From Xiphias gladius (Eukaryota; Chordata; Actinopteri; Istiophoriformes; Xiphiidae), in the NCBI RefSeq assembly GCF_016859285.1, contig NC_053408.1, positions 12,905,213 to 12,969,212 of the forward strand: DNA of 64,000 bases. Reading direction: 5' to 3'. A program made the translations under genes and the position numbers. Under the pieces are notes generated by a model. It saw nothing but the letters and a program-made list of their open reading frames with translations, was not told where the DNA came from and did not search any database. Below, one piece after another: positions 1 through 12,800 of the stretch (positions within the stretch are counted from its first letter, which is position 1; every line of letters starts with the position of its first letter).

Positions 1-55
1 TCGCAAAAAAGAGGAGAAGCATGTCATCTATAGTGAAAGCCAAAAACTGGAGTAC

Positions 56-1541
56 CTCCATTGGATATCTGTGCTCATCAATCATGTGCTCCGAGCCTGG
101 ATGATGTTCTGTATCACCCCAGTGAAAGTGAAACTGGATTGTAGAATAAATTCCATTAAGTCCACCTCCGCTCACTTCAACTTCATTTTCCTTCAAAATG
201 CATTTCACTACGCATTGGAAAGATGGAGAAGCATGTTTATGCAGTTACAGTCAGTACAGTTAGTATACATAAGTTTGATTAATCAAATGAATTGCTTTGT
301 GCCTTTTCTAGACTTCTGTCACAAATACCCATATTGTATATAGTACACAGTCAATTCAAAGGCAAGGACAAAAGGACAATTGGTGCCTCTGTTTCTGTAC
401 CTGTATGTCCATTGTTTGTGATGGACTTGATGACATGTTGAGAGGAGAAGTTGACGAGGGTAAAGTTAAGCAGGGTAGGGTCCGTCTGAACATGACTGGT
501 GACTATATTAATAGGAGACTGTCTTTTTCCTCCACAGAAAGAACCAGGGAGGTCTTCCCAGTGGGTTGGGGAGTGGTCTATGAAAGATAGAGGAGCTCTT
601 AATGCTGAGGACCAGTGGAAACTAATGATGGTTTGATCCAAATCATTGAGCGAGTCAGAAATGTCCTTACTTACCGCAGCCAGTATAGCACCATTCACTT
701 CCAGCAGCTGAAACAGAAATATAGCCAACATACAATAAATATTGCAGGAGCCAAGTGATACAAAAAGTGGCGTTACATAATGAAAAAAGGGAAATACAGC
801 CTGGCCGGTGGAATATTTTCCACCAAACAGGGGTTTCCCCCTCTGAACTCTTTATATGGCTTCGTAACAGTCTAAGGTCCAAAGAAGTAAAATTATCTAT
901 TTGACATATCATAATAAGCTTTCTTTGATGAAGAAAATCTTTGTTCTTTTCCTTCTTCATTATTCATGTCATGACCCCTCAGATTTACTTTGTGATCTTT
1001 TAGAGGGGCCTGACCTCTAGGTTGGGAACCACTGAACTGACTGACTCCATCTACAAGAGTAAAAAAAAAAAAAAAAATCTAATCATTTAATACAAAAATA
1101 ATATGTGTCAGTCTGCCATATTTCTGCAGGAGAAGTACTTTACTTTTCTTACTTTGTGTACCTAATACTTCTGAAGTATTTTGACTTTATTGCAATGCTA
1201 CTTTAGTCATGGATCTGAGTACTTTCTGCACCACTCTCTAATAAATACCAAGGTCAGGAAACTTTGGCAGGGGTCAGGCAGTGGAAAGCTTTGTCTGTGC
1301 GCTTTTTTTTTTTTTTTTGTTTGTTTTAAAACAACATGCACCTTCAAATAAATCCTAAATAAACTGCATCTTGCAGGAAACATGGTTATAGATAAAAATT
1401 ATAGCTATGATACCTCAGGAAGCAGAAGTAGATAGAGCTCATTAACAAATATTTCTTGTAAGTGGAAATTGATGTATTCTACTCACCATATTTTACCAAA
1501 GCTCCCAAACTCAGGCACAGCAGCAGGGAGGCGTGATACAT
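56..1541 (-). CDS. CA4-like carbonic anhydrase, 5' part only
   Basis: Alpha-carbonic anhydrases hydrate CO2 with a zinc held by three histidines; the CA4/CA15 branch is secreted or GPI-anchored at the cell surface. Four coding exons are visible: 1487-1541, 675-707, 401-577 and 56-207. All junction phases agree. The first exon gives a signal peptide starting [13 protein letters not shown]. The second gives SEWCYTGC, the WCY signature of the CA4/CA15 branch. The third carries [10 protein letters not shown] and ends NNGHT. The fourth carries QFHFHWG (two zinc ligands) and [13 protein letters not shown], followed by a donor at 54-55. The exon with the third zinc histidine and the C-terminus lie beyond the left edge, so a GPI signal cannot be judged. 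The acceptor at 577/578 was chosen to give WCYTGCDHSPTHW; an alternative site 19 bases upstream would add a few residues. The family is secure, the exact paralogue is not. Confidence 0.85.
1129..1239. repeat. dispersed fish repeat fragment
   Basis: The stretch resembles a very common teleost intron repeat: GAAGTACTTTACTTTTC, then TAATACTTCTGAAGTATTTTGAC, ending GGATCTGAGTACTTTCTGCACCACTC. It lies in the first intron of the carbonic anhydrase gene. The nearby GGTTGGGAACCACTG at about 1020-1034 is another often-repeated vertebrate motif. Assignment is from memory of the pattern only. Confidence 0.45.
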
Positions 1542-4500
1542 CTTCAGGAGGAAAAGGATATGATTACTGATCACGTCCACCTTCTTCACACAAGCATGGT
1601 GTGGGAAGTGTAACGGTCCACAAACTGAAATCCAATTTAACTACTGAAATAAAAAAAAGAAACCATGGTCCTTTAAGAGCATTAGAAATGGAGCGATGAT
1701 TTGTGATCCTGATTGGTTTCAAATTTTGTTAATTTTGCATGTAATGTGGAAGTGATTAATCTCAGATGACTTGATCAAATTACTGTATTCAGATGAAAAA
1801 GAATAAAATTTGGTAGAAGAATGCTATCTGACAAGTCATGTTTTAAAGGTTTGACAAATCGTCCTACCTTACAGTTCAGGTCTCAAGTCGTTCAGGCCAA
1901 AAAAAGAAAAAGAAAAATAAAAAATAAAAAAATAAAAAGGTATACCAGTATGAGGTGTCACCTTAAATACATCCAAATACATCCATCAATGAGGAGAAGG
2001 TGAACAAGTGTCCCAGACTTTTTCAAGTCAGTGATATAGAGTAGGAGGGACGTGCAATGGGAGGGTGCTCGCTATGTATACAACATTAAAAAGACACGTA
2101 ACATGACCACAGGCCTCTTTTTCAGGACATTGCGATCAAAATACAGGTGCTTAAAGCCACCTGATCTGGTAAAATCTAGGGGTTTATTCAACTAAACGAC
2201 TCCCACTCCATGACACAGCATCTAGGTTTCCATACGTGCTCACTCAGTATAAAAGTCACATAGTTCACCTGAGTTTAACCTTTTCCCTTAAAGCTAAATA
2301 AAGCTTTGTTATCAGTTCAAAGCATGATTCTAATAAACTGTTAACACTTTTCTTTTTGCCAACAACTCCAACTTCTCCTGTGAAGACATTTTACATCATT
2401 ACAACCACGTTTTATTATATTGTCATCCATTACCCCACAATTACCCACAAGGAGTTATAGTCCTTACACATGCTAAGTAGGAGGGTTGAAGTTAACTGTC
2501 ACCAATATATTTACTTATATTTACTTGTTTAATTTATTCACCACAAATTAGTCTAACTACTAGACAGCTGTCTCATTTAACAACTACACCATAACCCCCC
2601 CCCTCATGTTAGACATTAAACTGCTCATCTGCAGGCTCCAGGAGACATTCTGGAAAACCAAAATACAGGAGGAACTGAAACGTACTTGAACACAGAAGAA
2701 GGAATTGGTATTTTAGATGTCCTTACTTGTGGTCCTCAGCAACAATACGTACAACACAAATGCATTTAAAAAAAAAGCACAATCCAGATGAAAGGATATA
2801 CATGCCACAGCAATTTGCTCCAATGGCATTACATCTCTTAAGCACAGGACACAGCTAGACTGATCTTTTAATTTATAGTTGGTTCTGCAAACCGTTACCC
2901 GAGAAGCTTTACACATTGGATTATGTCAAAGCTTCAAGCTTGCTCAAGTTATTATGGGAATGTGGACTATAAACACAGTAATGTGAGATACAGTCCTTTG
3001 TGCTGAGACAGTGCCATTTGTATCACTATAAAAATGCTCAACTTGTGAGATCTTTCAAAGGCAATAGGAGCCCTGGGTGAGACAGCTGAGACGTTATTTG
3101 ATCATGTGTAGTTTGCAAACCTTTTCAGTCTGTTCAGACAAATTGCTCTGGGAAATTCTTCACTCTTCCGTAAAAAAAATGAACGCAGCATTTTAAATAT
3201 TTATTATATTTATACAAACCGGTGTAATGTTAGAGCCAGATTTTTGAAAAGAACTCTACAACAGTTTGGGAAATGCGCTAAATAAGACTGATACCGCTCA
3301 TATATGTCTTGGTTAGCTTAGCACAAAGACGGGAAACAGCTAGCCCGGCTCTGTCCGGCCGTACCGACAGATGCACGTTTACAATAAAAACACCAACACC
3401 TAAGGGTAAGACAATCACTCTATTGACAGAGAGCAAAATGCCCTTGTTCTTGGTAATGTTTATTTGTAACTGGTCCTGTTTTTACATACACAATCACCTC
3501 TCTAAATGAGCTCACAACACAACGTGTTTCCAGACACAATGCCACACCTCATTACGCCAAGCCCTATCCATGTTTGTTTCTCATAAAACCCTCCTTTTCC
3601 AAAACAACAACAAGGTCAAGCACTTTATGGTATGTGAACTGACAAGTGGGAATGACTGTATGATTGTTTTACATAAAGAATCAGTGGTGTATGAATCAAT
3701 AGGGTAATTCACAGGAGACGTTTAAAAGAGAACAGTCAAAAATCGACCTACCCTTGTGTTTAGTCACCTAGTATGCTTAAAATATCACAATATATAAAAA
3801 TGCATAAATAGCATAAACATTTTTTTTTTTTTTTTAAAGCCATGAAACTATAATTATTATTATTATTGAAATGAAATCCAGAGCTACAATTTGCAGTAGT
3901 AGGCCAAGAGGCCCTGGGCTAAAATTGGGCCACAGTTCTTACTTTCAACTGTTCCAAAAGTTCACAAGGGTAACTATGAGAGGAATCTCACCTAATTGCC
4001 TAGAAAAAAAAATAAATTATAGTAAACCTTGTTGCTACACTTAAATTTAACAGGCTATACCAATATTTTCCAATCAAACGGTCAAATCCACCCTGGCTCT
4101 AACTCTGACGGTGTTGATTAATTTCTCATTCACTGAGAAATAAACAAGAACCCCCCTTCGACACAGGACAGGACCTCACCTGGAAACCTCTGAGCAGAAA
4201 CAGCTTCCAGTCAGCTGGAGAACCCGGGGAGAGCTCACTCAAATCACTTCTCCTTACATGAGCCGCAGCTGGACTAGGTTTGTTAATCGGCGTGTGATTG
4301 GCTGAACGATTGACTTCATCATTTTCCTCCAGGTTGTGGTGGTCACAAATCTTTTAAGCAGCGCTTCAGGAATACAAGTGTCCACTGAACTGTGCGTGTG
4401 GCTATATTCAAAATATGTATATCCCATAAGCTGAAACAAAATACGTAACTTTATACACAGAGTTGTTTCTCTACACTGTTGAGAAGTTGTAGTTATAGTG

Positions 4501-4734
4501 GAGTTTTTTTATAGGCCTTTTTAACCAAGTTATTGACACGTTGTTATTTGGATAAACTGCAAACACTACAAATACTTTAGAAGTCAGTCAACAATGTGAA
4601 ATAGAAAGTTAAGATCAACTTAAAGTGCACATAGCATAATCAGCTAATTGGAAGCAAAATCTGTGACAGATATAACCTGTGCATGTGATGTACATATTTG
4701 CTACATTAAACAAAGTTTCATAGATAAGGAGAAA
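1542..4734. other. intergenic stretch, no gene seen
   Basis: Between the carbonic anhydrase start and the inferred hrc poly(A) signal only short unsupported reading frames occur on either strand, without splice context or recognisable families. The stretch is AT-rich, with A and T runs (for example 3820-3836). About 3290-3430 holds a fragment of the GCTTAGC foldback repeat family. Confidence 0.6.
3290..3430. repeat. GCTTAGC-family foldback repeat, fragment
   Basis: GGTTAGCTTAGCACAAAGAC, followed by GGGAAACAGCTAGCCCGGC, matches the core of the longer copies at 9034 and 39428. Only one arm is recognisable here. Confidence 0.5.
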
Positions 4735-4740
4735 TTTATT
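4735..4740 (-). terminator. hrc: candidate poly(A) signal of hrc
   Basis: AATAAA on the minus strand, the first good match downstream of the hrc stop codon. It implies a 3' UTR of roughly 0.55 kb. Confidence 0.4.
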
Positions 4741-5283
4741 GTCTGGTGAGAATCGGTACAAGTGCACAGCAAAAACGTGTAAAATTGTAACGTAACATGT
4801 TGTAAACTCAAAGGACTTATTCTGAGAAATTTTATATTCACATGTTACATGAGTGGCAATAGAATTCATTTCCGTCTCTCTGCTGCATTGATACCAAGGC
4901 CTGCCACAAAGACAGGCCCATTAACAGTTTTACTTAGTTAAAACTGTTTTACAATGATGCTCCTACAAAAAAAAACAAATCATAGCCTTAGCAATATATT
5001 ATCAGCCATTTTGCATTGAAAATATACAATATTCACGTCATTAAATAAAGGAAAAGAAAATAAATTCTATGAACTGACTATTTCAGCTGTTAGTACAAGG
5101 GTAATTCAAAAGTCTAAATATGAGTTAACACATAAATAGATCTTTGTTTTTCTGTCAGCTGTCAGATTCGTGACATGCTCTTGTGGGAGACCCCATGAAC
5201 TGTAGCTGGTGAGGTACCTGCAGCAGGACAGCTCCAGTCCTGAGCCTGAGCGCAGCGGTACCTCACGTGACCACAGGACGGCG

Positions 5284-7316
5284 TCAAAGGGCAACGTCGC
5301 CGAGGTGCTCAGAGTAGTGAGGCGACGGTCCTGCAAAGCAAAGGCGCCGGGTGTGAGCAAACAGAACACTGCTGGACTATGTGCGGAGCTGCTATCGTGT
5401 CATCAAATGGATCAGTGTGTTGGGAGAGGTGTGAAACCTTACTGAAAGAGGGACCCAGTTAGCTCATCAACTAGGCCACCTGAAAAAACAAAAACAAGCA
5501 ATACATACAAAAATGAAGACTTGCCAAACAAACAGACAACGGGACATGCGCGGTACGCCTAAGTACTGCCAATATTTACCTGGTGTGCAAATTGTGTCAC
5601 AGAGTATGGGGCAAATGTAGCAGGATGAGCAACCCTGGAAGACAAGGAGGATTAACACGGGGAGGCTCTTGTCACAATGAAAATGCCGGGGCTTGTATTT
5701 GGACAGAGAAGGTGCTTACTTGGCAATGCTGACAGTGATCTGACTCGTCTCCCTCCTCACATGGGCAATTGTCACAGTTATTAGAGCAGTGCTAACAGGA
5801 GAAACAGACACACAATGGGCTTTTTGTTTTTATTGACTCATGCACTACCAATGTGATTTAGTGCAAAGTTGACTGGATAAGAGGGGTGCGCCATTAAAGT
5901 CTTGTACTAGCACCGCATCATTTTACCTCACAGATGGAGCAAACACTACACAAAGAGCCAGAGCGGAATTGCAGACCGTCAGTGTCGGCCTCCTCTTCAC
6001 TTGTGTCGTCAGATTCATGCTCATCTATGTAAAGTCAGCAGAGTCAAAGAGAAATTAGTCTTATGCATCAGCCAGTGTCATCTTATTGCAGATGTAACGT
6101 ATCAGTGTGTGAATATATCGGCCGATAAGTAAAAGAAAACTGCAGTACAAAAATGCCAAACTCGCCTCTTGGAGAAGACCAAACTATCCTCCCCACCACA
6201 GATGAATAATAACCCAATATTGCGAGCTGGTTTTGTGCAGATGTATCACACAATGGCTGCATTGTAGAGGATAAAGAGGAGATGAACACAAACACCACTT
6301 GCGACATATAAACTGTTACCGTCGGAACCAGTGGTCAACAAGTGTTTTTCTGAACTTGCACAGTTTCACGGTACCTGTTTTGTCCCAAAATAGCCACATT
6401 GGCTCAACAAAAGGCATGAATGGTTTAGATCCTACCGGGTGCCAGCTACTGCACAGATAAGCCAGTCTATTTTAGGACTGATATGTGTGACAGTGTTCCT
6501 ACAGTAGCTGCAGCTAGAGAGCTAAGATTCGCTTAAAGGGCCCAAGAAAAATAACAGTTTGTCATGTTTTATACCAAATTACTGCATAGTTTCATTTTAT
6601 TTTCATAAACCATCAATACATTGAAAATATATTTAAAAACTCAATACGTTAAAAAAAGTTGACATACCGTCATCTTCCTCTGATCCAGCTGCATCCTCTT
6701 CCTCAGAGTCATCCTCAGCATTATCATCCTCATCCTCCTCTTCCTCAGCTTCATCAGCTGCCTCTCCTGCAGCTACCTCCTCTTCCTCTTCCTCCTCGCT
6801 TTCAGCTGCGGCCTCCGCATCCTCATCAGCATCCTCGTCGTCTTCCTCCTCCTCCTCCTCATCTTCCTCTGCTTCTGCCTCATCAGCTTCCTCTTCTTCG
6901 GCATCATCCTCCTCTTCCTCTTCTTCCTCCTCCTCCTCATCAGCCTCTTCCTCTCCATCTTCCTCAGCCTCCTCTTCTTCTTCATCCTCCTCAGCAGCCT
7001 CCTCCTCCTCCACAGCTTCTTCCTCCTCCTCTTCCTCCCCACCTTCCTCCTCCACCTCATGTTCATCAGTCTCATCCTCCTCATCTGATTCTTCTTCACC
7101 CTCCTCTTCTGCTACCTGTTCCTCTTCCTCGCCAGCGGCATCTTCATCCTCAGTAGTTTTGCCCTCTTCTGCCACGACCTCCTCATCGTTTCTGGCATGG
7201 AGGTCTGCCTCTGCTTCAGCCACGTCCTGGGCACTAACTGCCCCAGAAAGCGGTACCTGGGATGGGCATAGAAGCACCAGCAGGAGCCCCACTACCCAGC
7301 CTTTCACAGGTGCCAT
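5284..7316 (-). CDS. hrc: sarcoplasmic reticulum histidine-rich Ca-binding protein (HRC)
   Basis: HRC is a luminal sarcoplasmic reticulum protein that buffers calcium and contacts triadin and the SERCA pump. Five exons join in phase: 6668-7316, 5927-6024, 5720-5791, 5580-5634 and 5284-5330, giving about 306 residues (human HRC is about 700). The start at 7316 was preferred over an in-frame upstream ATG because MAPVKGWVVGLLLVLLC forms a clean signal peptide. Residues of about 30-215 are almost pure Glu/Asp with a few Ala, Ser and Gly. Exons 2-4 encode a cysteine-rich tail (CSVCSICEHCSNNCDNCPCE, then HCQHCQGCSSCYICPILCD, then TICTPG) that matches the C-terminal Cys-rich block of mammalian HRC closely. 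The histidine repeats that named the mammalian protein are absent. The last exon (ending YSEHLGDVAL) is supported only by phase and acceptor. trpm4 lies next upstream, as in mammals. Confidence 0.85.
6680..7170. repeat. GAG/GAA/GAT triplet-rich coding repeat in hrc
   Basis: About 490 bp of nearly pure (TCC/TTC/ATC)n on the plus strand encodes the Glu/Asp tract of hrc on the minus strand. Open frames in other phases here (for example a proline/leucine/histidine-rich frame at 6659-7156 on the plus strand) are by-products of the triplet composition. Confidence 0.85.
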
Positions 7317-9419
7317 CTTGGAAGACTGACACAGCTCCTCTAAGCTATAAAACCACACTGGAAGAATGTCGCTACCCTGTTTTTTTCCCACCAAAAACTG
7401 AAACAATCGATGGGTTTTCAACACTTAAAAACCATAAAATCCACAGAAAATGTATTAGAGCTGCAGATGATTCAGAGATATTATTCAGGTCTTTGCTCCA
7501 GGCTGCAGAGAGAAGGGAGAGGAGGGCCGTGTTCACAAGACTGACAGAGCAGTGTGTCAGCCTTGTGCTAAGAACACACTGGAAACACAACTGGGTGCTT
7601 GGTGTAGTTGTGTGGCTGCATGTGCATGAGTGACAGAGGCACATGTCTGGGAAAAATCCTCCCGATGCCCTTAACACAGTGTGTTGGAGAGGTGGGCGTG
7701 TACATATGGCAGTTGGGGGGTTTTTGGACTGCAGGAGGGTGGGGGGTGGGAGTTCAAAGAACATATGAAAATGAGAGGGAGAGGGAAGATTAATTGCTGA
7801 CATTAAATAATTCAAACTGAAGATTAAGTTTTCCTTTAATACATTCATTGTAGTCCCTGTGCTAAATTTGAGCCACTCTTTGTATACATTCATAGGTTCA
7901 TACATACTCATACTGAATATGTCCGAACTTGTATGTGTATGAATGTTCATGTCTTTTATTTATCGTTATTATTATTTTTTTTTATTAATTTATGTATTTT
8001 CCTCTAATTTCATGTAAGAGTGACACATGAAATTTTCCCATGTCGGTAGGTCCCCCAGCGTGGAAATGAGCCAACAAAAACTTGAGTATAAAGTTTTTTT
8101 AAGTAAAGTATGAAATAAAAAAATTGCAATATGAAGCAATGCAATGCTCCCTTAAATTACAGTTTATAAAACGGCCACACCCTTGAAGCAACACCTCTCA
8201 GACACATGCTCAATGAAGCAAAGGTAATATTTCCTTGCCAGTCCCAAAGCAGGGAACATGTCAGAATGATGCATGGAACGGATGGAAACAGAGACGATGG
8301 TAGTCCGCACATGTGCAGACATGGGCAGCTGACATTCCAAAGAAATTGTTTAAATTTGAACATTTTCCCTCCAGAGTTTTGATTAAGACAGGCAGAAAGG
8401 AGATTTAGATTCAGCAGCATTGCATGCGTTGTGTGAAATGAGGAGCATGTACATTACAATGACAGAGACACAGAGACATGGGGGGGTGATACGCACATGC
8501 TCACTTGCATGGGTACATACTTGCACATGAAACCGTCATGCAACAAGAGGGCAAGAAGGCCGAAAGTGATGACACCACCGCTCTCAGTGAGAGCTGCTGG
8601 CACGACTGACAGGTGGCCCAGCTGGCTATTTACAGTAAAGGCTCCTTCAATAGCCCTTCTCCACTATGTGACCTTCAATAGAGCTCTGGCAGACTGAAAC
8701 TAAGCACCTTTCACACTATCCTTATCTCCCCCTCTTTAAAGTATATCTAACTACCACGCTTCCATGTTTTAGTCCCACTCTTCCTTGCAGATTTTCTTAA
8801 ATTTACATCATTTGCTCCCATGTTTTGTTCAGGGTTTGGTTTCTTTGTGTAACTCTTACCTTACTTTGGCCTTGTTCACACACATTTCATCCCCATAAAG
8901 TCATTACACCATGCTTTATTACCCTCTGGCATCTTTTTTTTAATCCAGGGGTTGTTACTCTTGACACCATAGCTTTATTTATCATTTCTTTCCACGTCTG
9001 CAATGTTAAAAGAGAATCCTCATTATTTATCATTAAAGGGATAGTTCGACTTCGATTTTAAGATAAACACTTATTTGCTCTCTTGCCTAGACTTAGATGA
9101 GAAATCTATGGTAAATGTTTAGCTGGAGCCAACAGTCAGTTAGCTTAGCTTAGCTCTAAGACTGGAAACAGGGGAAAACAGCTAGCCTATCCTAAAGCTC
9201 ACTATTTAATATGTTATATCTCATGCTATGCTAGCTGTTGCCCTGTTTTTAGTCCCCGTGCTAAGCTAAGCTAACTCTCTGTTGGTTCATAAAAGTGGTA
9301 TTGATGCTTTCACCTAACTCTGGGCAAGGGGTGAACATGTGTATTTCCCCAAATAAACAAACTAGCGTTATTCCTGTAACAGGAACAGTAAGAATTCATT
9401 CATTATACTGTAAATACAA
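7317..9419. other. hrc upstream region to trpm4 3' end
   Basis: This is about 2.1 kb of noncoding DNA between the hrc start codon and the inferred poly(A) signal of trpm4. It should contain the hrc promoter, but I could not place a convincing minus-strand TATA box or transcription start. AT-rich DNA at 7940-8000 and a foldback repeat at 9034-9345 are the visible features. Confidence 0.5.
9034..9345. repeat. GCTTAGC-family foldback repeat (MITE-like)
   Basis: It starts AAAGGGATAGTTCGAC. The left arm TTAGCTTAGCTTAGCTCTAA with GGAAACAGGGG near 9130-9170 is answered by an inverted right arm, GTGCTAAGCTAAGCTAAC, near 9258-9275. The structure matches the more complete copy at 39428-39809; here the right terminus looks decayed. 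Confidence 0.6.
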
Positions 9420-9425
9420 TTTATT
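9420..9425 (-). terminator. trpm4: candidate poly(A) signal of trpm4
   Basis: AATAAA on the minus strand, about 450 bp downstream of the trpm4 stop codon at 9874-9876. Confidence 0.45.
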
Positions 9426-9873
9426 GAAAAGAAAATACTCTAGTAACACAAACACATGATTTAACATTTAAGATTGTTAAAAGCAACTGTTTAGCGAGAA
9501 AGTAATTGAACACAAAAGCATTACAATCTGAAACTAATGTAACTCCAGTAAATAATATAGTTTCAATATTACAATAAAAACTTTAAAAAAAAATTCCAGC
9601 TGTCAGCTTAAAACAACAGCAATAAAGACATAATACATAAAATATATCATCCCACATCATAAATACATGCACTTGTCTTTGGCATTAGAATAAAATAAAC
9701 TGCACAAATAGCATATATTGCAATTACTCAGTACTGTAACGAGAAGTGTCAAGTCAAGAATCACTGAAAATCTTCAGTAAATGAGTCCAGTGATAGACAC
9801 TGATGGAAAACAGCAAGACTGTATGGTCTGTGGCATGAGAGCAGCTAAAGCAAAAGCACTTCATTCTTGTAAC

Positions 9874-12800
9874 TTACTGAACCCTAGCAAGTGAAAGCAG
9901 CACCGGGGCTAAATCAGGTGGAACTGGAAGAAGAAGGGAACACATCTGTTGAGAAGAAGACGTACAATAAGGTAAGTGAGGGGACAAGTTCAGTATGAAT
10001 GGCGTGAAGCAATCAGACTTGTGACATTCCAACATGCAGACTGTTTTTCAGTTGGGTGAGGATACATATATGTTTCTCTTTGGAAGTACCTACCTTTTAA
10101 TGTAGGTGGAGGCCGCGGAGGTTTGAACGTGCTGCCTTGTGCCAAAGTATCCACAATCCAGCTGAGAGCGTTTGAGCAATACTCCATCTGAAAAGAAGGA
10201 AAAAAAATTATCAAAAATTACTGTATATTAGAAAACGGTAATCACCACGTCTCTAATCTGCCCATTAAATATGAGGCCACCACAAGTAGCAGGTTAGTTT
10301 AGCTTAGCATGAAGGCTGGAACCAGAGGGAAAAACAGCCAGCCTTGCTACTCAAAAGGTCACAAATTAACATGTTCTATCCTGTTTTGCAGGCTGTCCTC
10401 ATGTGTAGACGATGTAGACTCATATTTACCGCACAGAAACGAGAGTGGTATCCATCTTCATCTAACTCTTTGCGAGAAAGTGAAAAATCTCAAACTATTC
10501 CTTTAAGAAATATGTATGATTTTCCATACCTTAAGACATTATCACAACACGATGTTCTAGTTGTCATGATGTAGATAGATAGATGGGCAACATTTTCTGT
10601 ATTTGACCATTATACAGAGTAGGTTTATTGAGCAAACATGATCTTTTATAACCACACATGTATAGAGAAGACACACATTTCTTTATTTATTACCTCATTC
10701 TCCAGAGCCCTCAGCCTGTGGTCAAAGTCTCTGGTTTCAGTCAAATGTTTAAGGACACCATCCACTCTATTAAAGGAAAAAAAAAAAAGGGGGGGGGGGG
10801 GTTCAACTCAGTATTGTGGAGCCAAAAAATAAGAATTTTGCTGCTAACATGTAGGAAGGTGTGCTTACTTGACAGACATCCGCTTGAGCCTCTCGGAGTC
10901 ACTGTTTTTCTGGATCTTTGTCTGAGCCGTCAGGAAGTCCTCCTTCTGAATGGTTTCCCATGTCATTAGCCTGTTAGCTGCTTTCCCTCTTAACTGCAAT
11001 ACTGATGGAAAAGGCAAATGTTTTCATCAGTATCATTCAACTCAGTCCCAATGATTCCTGAACCAAGCCACGGCTGAGCTGAAGGCAATGTGGAAGTAAA
11101 TAAGGGCTGTTACAGTAGATGCTGACATTACAGGAAAAAGGCAGCTTCAAATCAAAATATCACATTGTTAAAGGCCAACTAATAGACAATTGAGGCATTT
11201 AAAGTATGCAAACAGTTTTGGTTTCAATCCGCATTTAGTCTGTGTTAGGCAATAACTGTATTGCCTTAATTAATCACACTTATGACTCCTGTTCAAATAC
11301 TTGCCAAAATGGTGGATCTTGATCGAGGGCACCTTGCGGATGGTCCTCTTGATAAAGAGATTGAGGTGAGAGAGGATGATGAAAGGAGGTGCCAGGGAAG
11401 GACGGGAGTGGTACTGAACTATCAGGTTGTAGCGCTGGAACTTCCAGTAGATGTCGCTGTTTGCCTGCACTTCAGAGAAGGTGTAGCTGCGTGGACACAA
11501 ACGGAGTAAAGAGTGTTGTGTAGAGAATGGCATGTCAATGTAAGGACAGACACTGATTGACAGACACCACTCTCCTTGGACCTTACCTAAACATGGCGAT
11601 GAGCAGGTTGATGAGTAGGATGTTGGTGACCAGCAGGTAGACGACCAGCAGTATTACCACCAGCCAGTTACTATACAGAGTTCTGCACGGCTCTGCACCG
11701 TCCTGAATCAACGTCACGTTGTCTGTGCAGGCCATGTCCCATTCCTTCCCCACTGGGATAGACAGAAAAATGTAGAGAAGATTAAAATATTTCATGTATT
11801 TTCAGATCATTTTAGTGAATTCTAATTGCTGTGGAGATGCAGTGGTTGTGAAGAAACCTCTAATGCAAGCTGCAGAAAAATACAGTATCCGTACACTGGT
11901 TTGAAACCATAACAACATTTTTTTCCTCTCTTTGCACCATGCACACACAAACACTTATACCATCTATCTCCTCTACAGGGATCTGTCCAAAGATGTGCAA
12001 ATAAGGCCTGTAGAAAACCCGGCGGAAGATTCGATCTAGGCGAGGGTCGTAGGAATAAAGCAAAGCCTGGTTGGCTACTCCGTATGCCATGAGCCACACC
12101 CCCAGGAAGAAGAGGAAAAAGAAAACATCCTTCATCTGTACAGGAGAAATCAATTGCCTTGCTGTTGTTACCATGCCAATATCATACTTTATAATGTTGG
12201 TAAAATGTCAGTTTATGGGCATCTTTAGATATTTCTCACCATCTTGCCAACAATGATGATTTTCGGTCCCAGCTGTTTGTGAATGGCAAAGATGTGAATG
12301 AGGCGGAGGGTGAAGACCATGTAGTCCACACAGAGGACATCTCGGCCAAATCCATACGACCAGTGGAACATCCTAAAATACAAACAGAATGAAACAAATA
12401 AACTGTGGTAACAGCAGCACCCAGTGGCCAGCTTGTAAAATAACGGCACTACCAAAAGTTAGGGGTGTGTGCACACTTTGAATTTACAGGACTTAGGACA
12501 GGAATTTATGAGATGATTTGAGGGACATGGATACGCATCTCTGAAACATATTCATGTATTATTAAGTGGTTTTGACGGATTTGTGCCAAATACTGAAGAG
12601 TTTTCAGCCTCTTCATGCTCCGATAATTTGTGCAATCAACTCAAAAAACCAGGAACATAGAACTTCAGTAGACTGAACTTTGTATATTGTCGCCATGTTA
12701 TCATGTGCCTCAGGTGACAAAGCATAGCTTTGTTTTAAGCAGCCACAAGCCAAACCCACTGAAAAACAAGCTCCTTGAAACACACATTTTTGGCATAATC

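Noticed and set aside
5106-5369. 87-codon minus-strand frame at the hrc 3' end
   Set aside because: Overlaps the last hrc exon in another frame; the phase-consistent reading stops at 5284.
6659-7156. 165-codon plus-strand open frame opposite hrc, rich in Pro/Leu/His
   Set aside because: It is the antisense reading of a GAG/GAA triplet tract; no stop can easily arise there and there is no family resemblance.
7335-7352. TATAAAA near the hrc start
   Set aside because: It reads as TATAAAA on the plus strand and lies only about 25 bases from the minus-strand ATG, too close to serve hrc.
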